DNA of 64,000 nucleotides from Lachnospiraceae bacterium AC2029 (lineage in GTDB: Bacteria; Bacillota; Clostridia; Lachnospirales; Lachnospiraceae). The first letter of the stretch is position 1, and every line of letters begins with the position of its first letter. Positions 33,675-42,458 of the stretch are shown here, piece by piece. The stretch spans positions 2,936,001-3,000,000 of the forward strand of contig JNLK01000001.1 in the NCBI GenBank assembly GCA_000703065.1, given 5' to 3'. A model generated the notes under the pieces. That model was not told the origin of the DNA. It ran no database searches and worked only from the letters and a program-made list of their open reading frames with translations. The position numbers and the translations under genes are program-made.

Positions 33675-34327
33675 TACTCGCTCCATCCATGCTGAGTGCG
33701 AACTTCGCACATCTGGAAGAGGATTTCCGGTTAGCCATGCAGCCGGGAGTTAAATATCTGCATGTGGACGTTATGGACGGCGCATTTGTTCCGAACATTT
33801 CCTTCGGCCCTCCGGTGATCTCCTGTGTAAGGAGGATCCTGCCGGATGCCGTTCTGGATGTGCATATGATGGTGCAGGAGCCTGCACGGTATATTGAGGA
33901 TTATAAGGCGTGCGGCGCAGATATCATCTCGATCCACGTGGAGGCGGCAAAGGATCCGAAGGCTGCCCTGGAGGCAATCCGGTCAGCAGGCCTGAAATGC
34001 AGTGCGGCCATTAATCCGGAAACACCGGTTTCCGTGCTGGAGCCGCTGATTCCGATCTGTGATATGGTGGTGGTGATGAGCGTTCATCCCGGTTACGGCG
34101 GACAGAGTCTGATCCCGGAATGCCTGGATAAGATCCGGGAGCTTGTAAGTCTCCGGGAGAAGCTGGGGCTGTCCTATGATATCGAGATCGACGGTGGTGT
34201 AAAGCTTTCCAACCTGGATGAGGTTCTGGACAGCGGCGTCAATGTGATCGTGGCCGGATCCGCCGTCTTTGGCGGAGATATTGCCGGAAATGTGAAATCC
34301 TTCCTGGAGCATATGGAGATACGATGA
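33665..34327 (+). CDS. rpe: Ribulose-phosphate 3-epimerase
   Basis: Pentose-phosphate enzyme that interconverts ribulose-5-phosphate and xylulose-5-phosphate. The 220-residue TIM barrel shows APSMLSANFAHLEED, HVDVMDGAFVPNISFGPP, HVEAAKD, MSVHPGYGGQ and the EIDGGV phosphate end. The start overlaps the rsgA end, with AGGAGGAAG upstream, and the stop overlaps the thiN start. The gene is carried in the kinase operon as in other Firmicutes. Confidence 0.96.
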   Translation: MEMILAPSMLSANFAHLEEDFRLAMQPGVKYLHVDVMDGAFVPNISFGPPVISCVRRILPDAVLDVHMMVQEPARYIEDYKACGADIISIHVEAAKDPKAALEAIRSAGLKCSAAINPETPVSVLEPLIPICDMVVVMSVHPGYGGQSLIPECLDKIRELVSLREKLGLSYDIEIDGGVKLSNLDEVLDSGVNVIVAGSAVFGGDIAGNVKSFLEHMEIR

Positions 34328-35004
34328 AAGAAGCATACGAACCGGACGGGAAAATGAAAATGATCCTGGTGGCCGGAGGTGCCGTGACTCCTGAATTTCT
34401 GAAACGGTACTGCGACCCGGATGATCGCCGGACCTGCCTGGTCGGGATCGACGCGGGCGTTCTCCGGCTGGAGGAGGCGGGACTCGTTCCCGATGTTGTG
34501 ATCGGGGATTTCGACTCGGTCTCTCCGGAGGAACGGGAGAGGATCCGGAAAGGATATCCGCAGAATCTCTTCCTGAATCCGGTCAAGGATGATACGGATA
34601 TGGAGGCCGCAGTCCGTTATGCCATAGAGCAGAGGCCGGAGGAGATCCTGATCCTCGGTGCAACCGGAGGAAGGATGGATCATACTGTCACGAACCTTCG
34701 TCTGCTGGTGCTTTTCGCAGAGGCGGATCTGCATGCATATCTTCTGGATGAACACAGCAGGATCCGGATCCTGAAGAGGTCCGCGACGCTGTATAAAAAT
34801 GAACTGTACGGCCCTTATGTGTCGCTGCTCCCGGTTTTGGAAACCGTTCGGGATATCACGTTGCGGGGCTTCAAATATCCGTTGGAACAGGCTTCGCTGG
34901 AACCCTTCAGCAGTCTGGGAGTCAGCAATGAGCTGGAGGAGGAGACGGGAGAGATCATTTTCTCACAGGGACTCCTCTACCTGATGGAGACAAAAGACCG
35001 ATGA
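34324..35004 (+). CDS. thiN: Thiamine diphosphokinase
   Basis: Transfers diphosphate from ATP to thiamine to make the cofactor ThDP. The 226-residue protein shows the family motifs GDFDSVSPEE, KDDTDMEAAVRYA and GATGGRMDHTVTNL; the C-terminal beta domain is present. Its ATG overlaps the rpe stop (ATGA), and its stop overlaps the start of the next membrane protein gene, so all are translationally coupled. Confidence 0.93.
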   Translation: MKEAYEPDGKMKMILVAGGAVTPEFLKRYCDPDDRRTCLVGIDAGVLRLEEAGLVPDVVIGDFDSVSPEERERIRKGYPQNLFLNPVKDDTDMEAAVRYAIEQRPEEILILGATGGRMDHTVTNLRLLVLFAEADLHAYLLDEHSRIRILKRSATLYKNELYGPYVSLLPVLETVRDITLRGFKYPLEQASLEPFSSLGVSNELEEETGEIIFSQGLLYLMETKDR

Positions 35005-36506
35005 AACGGAAAAACGGAAAAAGAGAGAAAAAGGAGAAAATAGACAGGAACAGCCTGAGACAGGGCAGGGGCACAGGAAGCTCTGTCAGCCTTTATGCCA
35101 TCGGGCTTCTTCTGATGTTTCTCATGCCGTGGATGGTCTATATGCAGGGGGCAGGTGCGGCCTGGATCGCCATCGGCAGCTTCGTCGGTATGCTTCTGGT
35201 CTGGCAGATGGCCTCCTACCGGCTCATGCGTTTTTCTCTGCAGCAGAAGGATCAGGTAACGATCCCGGGCTTTCTCAGCCGTCGGTTTCAGGAGTCCAGA
35301 CCGATCCTGAAGATCCTGCTTTCATGCTCCATTCTGCTGCTGCTTATTCCGGCAGCGACCATGCTGATGTACGGGATCGCTGACTTTGCAAAGGCACTCT
35401 TCGGAATCCCAAAGATGTATACGATCCTGGGTGTATTTCTGATCTCTATGGGGCTGTTCCTTCTGTTCGGACGGAGCGGACTCCGCCTGGCGGAACGCTG
35501 GATCGCGATCCTGGTCCTTGCCTCGCTGGTACTGATCGACTATGCCATCGTCCGGGTGCTGGGAACCCGTCATATTCTTGAAAATATCTTTCACAGCTGG
35601 GCCGCGGGCTCCGTGACCGAATACGTAAATGTCGGATACATGGGAGGACGGGATCTCAGCATTCCCGAGATTCTTTCCCTTTTCTCCTTTGGCTTTCTTA
35701 TTCTGGGAAATCCGCTGGTACTGCAGCGCTTTCAGCTTGCCGACCGGGCAAGGACCGTTCACAGGTCCAGAAGGTGGGCTGTTATATTCAGCCTTTTCGC
35801 GCTGTTCCTGTCCGTACTTACGGGAGGACTGCTCCGTGCATCTCTCTACCCGGCGAAGATCAGCAGTATCAGAACCCTTTTTGTCACGATCCTTCAGGAG
35901 GATAAGGGACGTGGCTTTCTGTTCTATCTGACCGGAGTGATCTTTGTGGCGGCTGCAGGTCTGATGACTCTGGAACTGCTTCACGCCTGCATCATTTCCG
36001 CATCGCAGATCGTCCGTGACAATCTGATCCCCAAAAGGCATCGGAAGTTGGAAATGAGCGGGAGCAACCGCAGAGCACTGCTGTTACCGGTGATCGTCAT
36101 TGAGGTGGTCGTTGCCTCGCTGGCACTTTGCAGCGGGGACTGGATCTATACCCTGTGTCTGGACGCATATCTGGTGCTTGCCTGCGGGCTGATGCCTGTC
36201 ATGTATATGGCGCTTCGTTCGTCGAGGGCTACGGCCAGAGGATGTCTGGTGGCATTTCTGGTGGGAACGATCCTGGCAGGAGTCTGGGAATTCTCCCCGT
36301 TCATCCCCCAGGGAAACGGTTTTATCACACTGCATGAGCTGACGGGAGTGGTTGGGATCCTTCCGTCGATGATGACGGGATTCCTGTTAGGGATCCTGGG
36401 AAATAAATCAGCCGGACAGCCGCCGCAGGAGGTTGTAAGTGAATTTGAGGAAGTACAGTACCGACTGGTATCCTCGGGAAGTAAGAAAGAAAGAGCCATA
36501 AGATAG
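35001..36506 (+). CDS. Sodium:solute symporter-like membrane protein
   Basis: A 501-residue membrane protein with a very basic N-terminus (MKRKNGKREKKEK) and about twelve to thirteen hydrophobic spans. Parts resemble the SSS/PutP fold: WQMASYRLMRFSLQQKDQVTIPGFLSRR aligns with the TIPDFLSRRF region (only the pattern, shortened here), and GNPLVLQRFQLADRARTVHRSRRW resembles the family's GQPHIIxRF segment. Conservation is low, so the substrate and even transport activity are uncertain. It is the last gene of the PP2C-kinase-rsgA-rpe-thiN operon, overlapping thiN by four bases, and is followed by a terminator. Membership of this operon is unusual for a symporter. Confidence 0.65.
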   Translation: MKRKNGKREKKEKIDRNSLRQGRGTGSSVSLYAIGLLLMFLMPWMVYMQGAGAAWIAIGSFVGMLLVWQMASYRLMRFSLQQKDQVTIPGFLSRRFQESRPILKILLSCSILLLLIPAATMLMYGIADFAKALFGIPKMYTILGVFLISMGLFLLFGRSGLRLAERWIAILVLASLVLIDYAIVRVLGTRHILENIFHSWAAGSVTEYVNVGYMGGRDLSIPEILSLFSFGFLILGNPLVLQRFQLADRARTVHRSRRWAVIFSLFALFLSVLTGGLLRASLYPAKISSIRTLFVTILQEDKGRGFLFYLTGVIFVAAAGLMTLELLHACIISASQIVRDNLIPKRHRKLEMSGSNRRALLLPVIVIEVVVASLALCSGDWIYTLCLDAYLVLACGLMPVMYMALRSSRATARGCLVAFLVGTILAGVWEFSPFIPQGNGFITLHELTGVVGILPSMMTGFLLGILGNKSAGQPPQEVVSEFEEVQYRLVSSGSKKERAIR

Positions 36507-36542
36507 AATAAAGCACCCAGTTCCGAACCTGGGTGCTTTATT
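36507..36542 (+). terminator. Rho-independent terminator
   Basis: AATAAAGCACCCAG (36507-36520) pairs with CTGGGTGCTTTATT (36529-36542), directly after the stop of the symporter-like gene. The A-rich and T-rich ends make it usable in both directions. Confidence 0.85.
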
Positions 36543-36731
36543 GATATACATTATCAAATAAGGTGAGAGAGTTATGAAAAAACTATGGTTTAAATATAAA
36601 CCCGAAATATGAACAAAGTATTAACGTAGAAAAAACATTATGTAAAATATACGATTGCAAATTGTTTACATAAATGATTGAAAATTGTGGTTACCATAAC
36701 TCCTAAATGCCACAGGAGACAGAGATTTTGG

Positions 36732-36760
36732 TTTTCATACAACTGCTGTTGTGGTATACT
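36732..36760 (+). promoter_or_regulatory. Promoter of the bactofilin-pyrH operon
   Basis: TTTTCA (36732-36737) and TATACT (36755-36760) are 17 bases apart, with TGG before the -10 box. The bactofilin start lies 31 bases on. The rest of the 248-base gap (36543-36731) is AT-rich and holds no frame or element that I can support. Confidence 0.65.
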
Positions 36761-36790
36761 GTAGGGTGTTAGTGTAAAGGAGAGACACCT

Positions 36791-38176
36791 ATGGGTTTTA
36801 TAAAAAATTTCAAGCGGGATTTCGCTCAGGCAGTCAATGAGCTGCTGCCGGAATCGGACGAGAAACCCGCAAAGAAAAAGAAAGAATCCAGACATGATCC
36901 GAAGCCTGCAGCAGAGGTGGACGAGACGTCCCCGGAGACGGCCGAGAAGGAACCGGCACCTGTCGCAAGTGTGCAGGATGCGGTATCCGAAGCCATCCTG
37001 AAGGAAGAAGCGGAACGCCTGAGAGAAGAGATCCGACAGAATACGGATCAGCGGGTGGAGGAAATGAACCGCGAGATGGACGAGGAGATCGACCGGCTGC
37101 CGGATGAGGAAGCGGAGGAAGCCACAGCTACCGGATTTGCCGAGGATGCGGCCATCGAAGAGGAGGCTCCGGAGGAATCCGTGGAGGATATCCCCGCCAG
37201 CCAGTACGATACCGAGAAGCTGATCGGAACCGGAACGGCCGGGGATGGCGAGGCAGTGGACGGAGATGCCGATTCGGAGGAATACCCGGAACCGGATGAG
37301 GATGATGAATGGGATTCGGACGAAGACGATGAAGATCCGGACGAGGATGAATCAGATTCGGATGAGGACGAATCAGATTCGGACGAGGACGATGAAGATC
37401 CGGATGAAGACGATGATTCGGATGAGGACGATGAAGAGACAGATCCGGATGAAGACGATGATTGGGATCCGGATTTTGAAGACGAGGATCCGGAAGCTTC
37501 CGTGACAGAGGAGGCGGACGAACAGAAAGAAAGAGAGGTGGATCGCTTGGCAGAGCTGGAAGCACAGGCAGGAGTGGATGAGCCGTTAGCCGGACTTGCT
37601 GCGGACTGTACCTATATCACCGCAAAAACGACTATCAGGGGAGACCTTGAGACGGAAGGCGATGTGGATCTGATCGGAACGATCAGAGGAAATATAAAGT
37701 GTCTCGGCAAGCTGATCGTGGGCGGAACCATTTTCGGTGATGTGGAGGCCGGAGATCTCTATGCGAATCAGGCGAAGATCGAAGGACAGATCGCAGCCGC
37801 GAACAGTGTGAAGATCGGCGTGGGTTCCGTGATCATGGGAAATATCACGGGAGCCTCCGCAGTGATCGCCGGTGCGGTTCAGGGCGATATCGACATTCAG
37901 GGTCCTGTGATCGTGGATTCTTCTGCCGTGATCGTAGGAAACATTAAATCCAAATCCGTACAGATCAACAACGGAGCCATCATTGAGGGCTTCTGTTCCC
38001 AGAGCTACATGGATGTGGATGTAAAGCAGTACTTTAAGACAGAGTCGGAAGACGGGAAGGACGAGAAGGCTCCCGGGAAGGAAGACGGGAAGAACGAAGA
38101 TAAAAGTGAAGAGTTAAAAGAAACTCCCGAGGCAGAGGAGAAGGCTCCGAAGCAGGGAAAGAAGGGTAAGGAGTAG
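36791..38176 (+). CDS. Bactofilin-domain protein with long acidic repeat region
   Basis: A 461-residue protein. Residues 1-60 are basic/mixed (MGFIKNFKRDFAQAVNELLP), about 60-165 acidic and helical, and about 165-240 an almost pure Asp/Glu/Ser/Pro repeat with units such as DEDESDS and DEDDEDP. Residues about 268-418 are a bactofilin domain (polymer-forming right-handed beta-helix): TTIRGDLETEGDVDLIGTIRG, GGTIFGDVEA and AVQGDIDIQGPV. The C-terminal tail is charged (Lys/Glu). Bactofilins form cytoskeletal filaments often linked to cell shape or peptidoglycan enzymes. AAAGGAGAGACACCT precedes the ATG. Only two bases separate it from pyrH, so it is the first gene of the pyrH-frr-uppS-cdsA-dxr-rseP operon. 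Confidence 0.85.
   Translation: MGFIKNFKRDFAQAVNELLPESDEKPAKKKKESRHDPKPAAEVDETSPETAEKEPAPVASVQDAVSEAILKEEAERLREEIRQNTDQRVEEMNREMDEEIDRLPDEEAEEATATGFAEDAAIEEEAPEESVEDIPASQYDTEKLIGTGTAGDGEAVDGDADSEEYPEPDEDDEWDSDEDDEDPDEDESDSDEDESDSDEDDEDPDEDDDSDEDDEETDPDEDDDWDPDFEDEDPEASVTEEADEQKEREVDRLAELEAQAGVDEPLAGLAADCTYITAKTTIRGDLETEGDVDLIGTIRGNIKCLGKLIVGGTIFGDVEAGDLYANQAKIEGQIAAANSVKIGVGSVIMGNITGASAVIAGAVQGDIDIQGPVIVDSSAVIVGNIKSKSVQINNGAIIEGFCSQSYMDVDVKQYFKTESEDGKDEKAPGKEDGKNEDKSEELKETPEAEEKAPKQGKKGKE
37295..37494 (+). repeat. 21-bp acidic coding repeats in the bactofilin gene
   Basis: Tandem units of the form GATGAGGACGAATCAGATTCG and close variants, mostly 21 bases, encode seven-residue acidic blocks (DEDDEDP, DEDESDS). 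Two successive copies of the DEDESDS unit are almost identical. Some units have lost one codon (DEDDDS). The repeat is in frame and suggests slipped-strand expansion. Confidence 0.8.
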
Positions 38177-38178
38177 AC

Positions 38179-38883
38179 ATGGAATTAAAGAAGGTAGTTC
38201 TCAAACTGTCAGGTGAGGCGCTTGCCGGCGACAAGAAGACCGGCTTTTCGGAAGAGGTCGTAAAGGACGTTGCAGCGCAGGTTAAGAAGGTTCTGGATCA
38301 GGGGATCCAGGTAGGTGTCGTGATCGGAGGCGGAAACTTCTGGAGAGGAAGGACCTCTGAGGGTATGGACCGTGTCAAGGCGGATCAGATCGGTATGCTG
38401 GCCACCATCATGAACTGTATCTATACAGCGGATTTCTTCCGTCAGGCAGGGATCACCTGTCATGTCATGACTCCATTTGTCATGGGAAATGTAACGGAGC
38501 AGTTCGTTCGTGACAAGGCAGTGGAATACATGGAGCAGGGACATGTGGTCTTCTTTGCGGGAGGAACCGGACATCCCTACTTCTCCACGGATATGGCAGT
38601 CGTTCTCCGTGCGGTGGAGATCGGCGCGGACGCGATCCTGGCAGGAAAGGCCATCGACGGAGTTTACACGGCGGATCCGAAGGTAGATCCCACGGCAGTG
38701 AAGATCGACCGGATGTCCATGCAGGAGATTGTGGATAAGAAGCTGGGTGTGATCGATCTGGCGTCGGCAGTGCTGGCCATGGAGAATCATATGCCCATGC
38801 TGCTCTTCGGACTGAACGGAGAGGACAGTATCGTCCGTGCGATCAGCGGTCCCTTCACAGGAACCGAGATCACGGCGGAGTAG
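38179..38883 (+). CDS. pyrH: UMP kinase
   Basis: Hexameric bacterial uridylate kinase, making UDP from UMP. The 234-residue protein shows KLSGEALAGDKKTGFSEE, VVIGGGNFWRGR, AGGTGHPYFSTDMA and ILAGKAIDGVYTADPK. AAGGAGTAGAC precedes the ATG, the Shine-Dalgarno overlapping the bactofilin stop. In most bacteria pyrH follows rpsB-tsf; here a bactofilin takes that place. frr follows after 131 bases. Confidence 0.96.
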   Translation: MELKKVVLKLSGEALAGDKKTGFSEEVVKDVAAQVKKVLDQGIQVGVVIGGGNFWRGRTSEGMDRVKADQIGMLATIMNCIYTADFFRQAGITCHVMTPFVMGNVTEQFVRDKAVEYMEQGHVVFFAGGTGHPYFSTDMAVVLRAVEIGADAILAGKAIDGVYTADPKVDPTAVKIDRMSMQEIVDKKLGVIDLASAVLAMENHMPMLLFGLNGEDSIVRAISGPFTGTEITAE

Positions 38884-39014
38884 AGGTTACTCATTTCGGG
38901 AGAAGCGTAAATTGTTTTTCCGAAGGTAATGAACCGGGCGGACATGCTCGCATGTTCATTTGACTTAGAGAAAAGAGAAGAATACGAAAACAAGAAAGTA
39001 TGGAGGTTACAATT

Positions 39015-39557
39015 ATGGCTGAGTTTGAGGGAAAGATGCAGAAAACAGTGGAGAGTCTGGAGAATGAGTACGGTACGATCCGTGCAGGACGTGCAAATCC
39101 GCACATTCTGGACAAGATCAAGGTGGATTACTACGGAACCCCGACCGGTATGCAGGGAGTTGCAAATGTATCGGTTCCGGAGGCGCGTACTCTGATGATC
39201 AGCCCCTGGGAGCCCAAGATGATCAAGGAGATCGAAAAGGCGATCCTGGCTTCCGATCTGGGTCTGACACCCAGCAACGACGGAAAGAGCGTTATCCTGC
39301 ATTTCCCGGAGCTGACAGAGGATCGTCGTAAGGAGCTTGCGAAGGACATCAAGAAGAAGGGCGAAGCTGCAAAGGTAGCGGTTCGTAACATCCGCCGTGA
39401 TGCAAATGAAGCCGTTAAGAAGCAGGAGAAGGCCGGCGAGATCTCCGAGGACGACCGTAAGGACGAGGAAGAGAAGATCCAGAAGGCAACGGATAAGTAT
39501 GTGGCTGAGATCGACAAGCTGATCGACTCCAAGACGAAGGAGATCATGACGGTATAG
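39015..39557 (+). CDS. frr: Ribosome recycling factor
   Basis: Splits post-termination ribosomes together with EF-G. The 180-residue protein shows RAGRANPHILDKIKVDYYG, NVSVPEARTLMISPWEP, LTPSNDGKSVILHFPELTEDRR and the ending helix. ATG 39015 with GGAGG eight bases upstream gives the family start MAEFEGKMQ; the in-frame ATG at 39000 lies upstream of the ribosome site. The 131-base spacer before it contains a weak hairpin (about 38928-38961) of unknown role. Confidence 0.96.
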   Translation: MAEFEGKMQKTVESLENEYGTIRAGRANPHILDKIKVDYYGTPTGMQGVANVSVPEARTLMISPWEPKMIKEIEKAILASDLGLTPSNDGKSVILHFPELTEDRRKELAKDIKKKGEAAKVAVRNIRRDANEAVKKQEKAGEISEDDRKDEEEKIQKATDKYVAEIDKLIDSKTKEIMTV

Positions 39558-39626
39558 TTCCTTGGGCAATGCATGTCATTCTGATGGGCGAAGCCCGAAG
39601 ATACTTATGATTGAGAGGAAAGCAGC

Positions 39627-40367
39627 ATGCAGGGAGTAATTGACGGTGTAACATATGAGATTCCCACACATGTGGCCGTGATCATGGACGGAAACGGGCG
39701 ATGGGCGAAGAAGCGTCTTATGCCCCGCGGCTTCGGTCACAGACAGGGCGGTAAGGCCCTGGAGCAGGCCTGCGAGGATATCTGGCATCTCGGTGTGAAG
39801 TATTTCACCGTGTACGCATTTTCCACCGAGAACTGGAAGCGTTCGGAGGATGAGGTAAAGGGGATCATGAATATCCTCCGAAACTATCTGAAGACCGCGG
39901 CAGAACGCTGTAACCGCGAGAACATGCGGATGCGTGTGATCGGAGACCGGCATGTGCTGGATGAGGATATCCAGAGTGAGATCCATCGTGTAGAGGAAGC
40001 TACCAAGCAGAATACGGGTCTTCAGTTTACGGTCGCCATCAATTACGGCGGACGGGATGAGATCCGTCGTGCCATGACGAAGATCGCTCAGGAAGTGGAA
40101 GAAGGAAAGCTCTCCGCTTCGGATGTGACGGATGAAGTGATCACGCAGCATCTGGATACCTGGGAGCTGCCGGATCCGGACCTTCTGATCCGGACCAGCG
40201 GAGAGGAGCGGATCTCCAATTTCCTTCTGTGGCAGCTGGCTTATGCGGAATTCTATTTCACGGATGTGCTGTGGCCGGATTTTGACCGGAAATGCTTTAT
40301 CGACGCCATAAAGTATTACAATCAGCGGGACCGCAGATACGGCGGCGTGAAGGAATCAAAGAAGTAA
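39627..40367 (+). CDS. uppS: Isoprenyl transferase (undecaprenyl diphosphate synthase)
   Basis: Cis-prenyltransferase that makes the C55 lipid carrier for peptidoglycan and surface polysaccharides. The 246-residue protein shows VAVIMDGNGRWAKKR, GHRQGGKALE, YAFSTENWKRS and RTSGEERISNFLLWQLAYAE. AGAGGAAAGCAGC precedes the ATG. It lies between frr and cdsA in the usual order. Its product would serve the polysaccharide genes at the right end of the window. Confidence 0.96.
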   Translation: MQGVIDGVTYEIPTHVAVIMDGNGRWAKKRLMPRGFGHRQGGKALEQACEDIWHLGVKYFTVYAFSTENWKRSEDEVKGIMNILRNYLKTAAERCNRENMRMRVIGDRHVLDEDIQSEIHRVEEATKQNTGLQFTVAINYGGRDEIRRAMTKIAQEVEEGKLSASDVTDEVITQHLDTWELPDPDLLIRTSGEERISNFLLWQLAYAEFYFTDVLWPDFDRKCFIDAIKYYNQRDRRYGGVKESKK

Positions 40368-40458
40368 AAGAACGGATGAAGAATCCCGGAGGACCGGGAG
40401 GAAAGAAAGGGAACGGCCCGTGACCGGCTGAGGCGTCGCGGGTGGTTGGAACGAGATT

Positions 40459-41268
40459 ATGTTTTGGACAAGACTGGCAAGTGGAACCGTATTGGTGATC
40501 CTCGCGATCGGCACACTTTGGGTTGGCGGATGGCTGACCTGCTGGGTGATGTGTGCACTCTCCCTGGTGGGCTGCTTCGAGCTCCTGCGGGTTTATCAGC
40601 TGGAAAAGCGCCTGATGGGGATCGCATGTTATCTTACGACCATTCTGTACTATCTGATGCTCTTCCTGGGCGAGGAGCAGTGGCTGATGCCGATCATGGT
40701 GGTTTATCTTCTGATCATCCTTGCCATCTATGTGCTTGGTTTTTCCAAGTACAAGGATAAGGACACCATGGCAGCATTTTTGGCATTTTATTATGTCAGC
40801 GTATGTCTGTCCTATGTATCCCGCCTGAGAGATGTTAAGGACGGCGGACTTCTGATCATTCTCGTATTCATCTGTTCCTGGGGAAATGATACGCTGGCTT
40901 ACTGTGTGGGCCGTCTTTTCGGCAAGCACAAGATGAGTCCCGTGCTTTCACCGAAGAAGAGCGTGGAAGGCCTGATCGGCGGTATCGTCGGAGCCGGGAT
41001 CCTGGGCGCGATATTCGGTATCATTTTCAATTCCTATGCTTCGACTCAGATCGAAAATGCACCTCTGTGGTTCGGCATTGTAGGTGCGGTCGGTGCAGTA
41101 CCGGCGGTGATAGGAGATCTGGCAGCATCAGCCATCAAGAGAAACAACGACGTCAAGGATTACGGCAAGCTGATCCCGGGACACGGCGGTGTTCTGGACC
41201 GGTTTGACAGTATGATCTTTACGGCGCCGATCATTTACTATGCAGTAAGTTTTGTACTTGGAATGTGA
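40459..41268 (+). CDS. cdsA: Phosphatidate cytidylyltransferase
   Basis: Integral membrane enzyme that makes CDP-diacylglycerol from phosphatidate and CTP, the branch point of phospholipid synthesis. The 269-residue protein has about eight membrane spans and the family signature SPKKSVEGLIGGIVGAG, followed by GDLAASAIKRNNDVKDYGKLIPGHGGVLDRFDS. The start codon is ATG 40459; the ribosome site upstream is weak. dxr begins eight bases after the stop. Confidence 0.94.
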   Translation: MFWTRLASGTVLVILAIGTLWVGGWLTCWVMCALSLVGCFELLRVYQLEKRLMGIACYLTTILYYLMLFLGEEQWLMPIMVVYLLIILAIYVLGFSKYKDKDTMAAFLAFYYVSVCLSYVSRLRDVKDGGLLIILVFICSWGNDTLAYCVGRLFGKHKMSPVLSPKKSVEGLIGGIVGAGILGAIFGIIFNSYASTQIENAPLWFGIVGAVGAVPAVIGDLAASAIKRNNDVKDYGKLIPGHGGVLDRFDSMIFTAPIIYYAVSFVLGM

Positions 41269-41276
41269 GACGGTTT

Positions 41277-42425
41277 ATGAAGAAAATAGCACTTATCGGG
41301 TCGACAGGGTCCATCGGGACCCAGACCCTGGAAATCGTAAGGAGCAATCCGGAAGAATACAAAGTGGTGGCGCTTGCCTGTGGGCGGAACCTCGAGCTGA
41401 TCGAGGCCCAGATGCGGGAGTTCCACCCTTCTTTCGTTTCTGTGGGAGACGAAGAAGGAGCGAATTCCCTTCGCGCGGCAACAAAGGATCTTGGGATCCC
41501 GGTTGCTTCAGGTATGGCAGGACTCTGTGAGGCGGCGGCATATCCGGATGCGGATGTTACCGTGACCGCCATTGTCGGAATGATCGGAGTCCAGCCGACA
41601 CTGGCAGCCATCGAGGCAGGAAAAACCATAGCTCTCGCCAATAAGGAAACACTGGTGACGGCAGGCCATCTGGTGACAAAGGCCGCAAAAGAGAAGGGGA
41701 TAAAGATCCTTCCGGTGGACAGTGAGCATTCCGCCATCTTCCAGAGTCTTCAGGGAAATGAGGGGAACCGCATCGCGAGGATCCTTCTGACCGCATCCGG
41801 CGGTCCCTTCCGTGGAAGGACCAGAGAACAGCTGGAGAAGGTGACCCTGGCGGATGCACTGAAGCACCCGAACTGGGTGATGGGACATAAAATAACCATC
41901 GACAGTGCTACAATGGTCAACAAGGGTCTGGAAGTGATCGAGGCCACCTGGCTTTTCGACGTTGAGCCGGAGAGGATCGAAGTACTTGTACAGCCCCAGA
42001 GCATCATTCACTCTGCCGTTGAGTATGAGGATGGTGCGGTGATCGCACAGCTTGGGACGCCGGATATGAAGCTTCCCATCCAGTATGCACTGACCTGGCC
42101 GAAGCGAGAATACCTGTCGGGAGAACGGCTTGATTTTACAAAGCTTTCCGCCATCGAACTGGCACAGCCGGACCGGAAGACGTTCCGGGGACTGGATTTT
42201 GCCTATCGTGCGGCGTCGGAAGGAGGTCTGATCCCCACGGCTCTGAATGCGGCAAATGAATTTGCGGTAGCGGAGTTCCTGAAGGAGAAGATCCGTTTCC
42301 TGGATATCTACGACTGGATCGAGTATGGTATGGATACGGCTCCGAAGAAGGAGCATCCTTCCGTAGAGGATATCCTGGCAGAGGAAAAAGCGGTGACGGA
42401 GCGGCTCCGGGCAAGGTTCCTGTGA
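41277..42425 (+). CDS. dxr: 1-deoxy-D-xylulose-5-phosphate reductoisomerase
   Basis: Second enzyme of the MEP isoprenoid pathway: NADPH-dependent conversion of DXP to MEP. The 382-residue protein shows IALIGSTGSIGTQTL, LANKETLVTAG, PVDSEHSAIFQ, ASGGPFRG and HPNWVMGHKITIDSATMVNKGLE (one region). ATG 41277 gives the family start MKKIALIGS; GTG 41265, which overlaps the cdsA stop, is an alternative. ispG of the same pathway lies two genes downstream. Confidence 0.95.
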   Translation: MKKIALIGSTGSIGTQTLEIVRSNPEEYKVVALACGRNLELIEAQMREFHPSFVSVGDEEGANSLRAATKDLGIPVASGMAGLCEAAAYPDADVTVTAIVGMIGVQPTLAAIEAGKTIALANKETLVTAGHLVTKAAKEKGIKILPVDSEHSAIFQSLQGNEGNRIARILLTASGGPFRGRTREQLEKVTLADALKHPNWVMGHKITIDSATMVNKGLEVIEATWLFDVEPERIEVLVQPQSIIHSAVEYEDGAVIAQLGTPDMKLPIQYALTWPKREYLSGERLDFTKLSAIELAQPDRKTFRGLDFAYRAASEGGLIPTALNAANEFAVAEFLKEKIRFLDIYDWIEYGMDTAPKKEHPSVEDILAEEKAVTERLRARFL

Positions 42426-42458
42426 CGTCATCCTGAAAAGAAGGGTAGTTAGAAAGAC

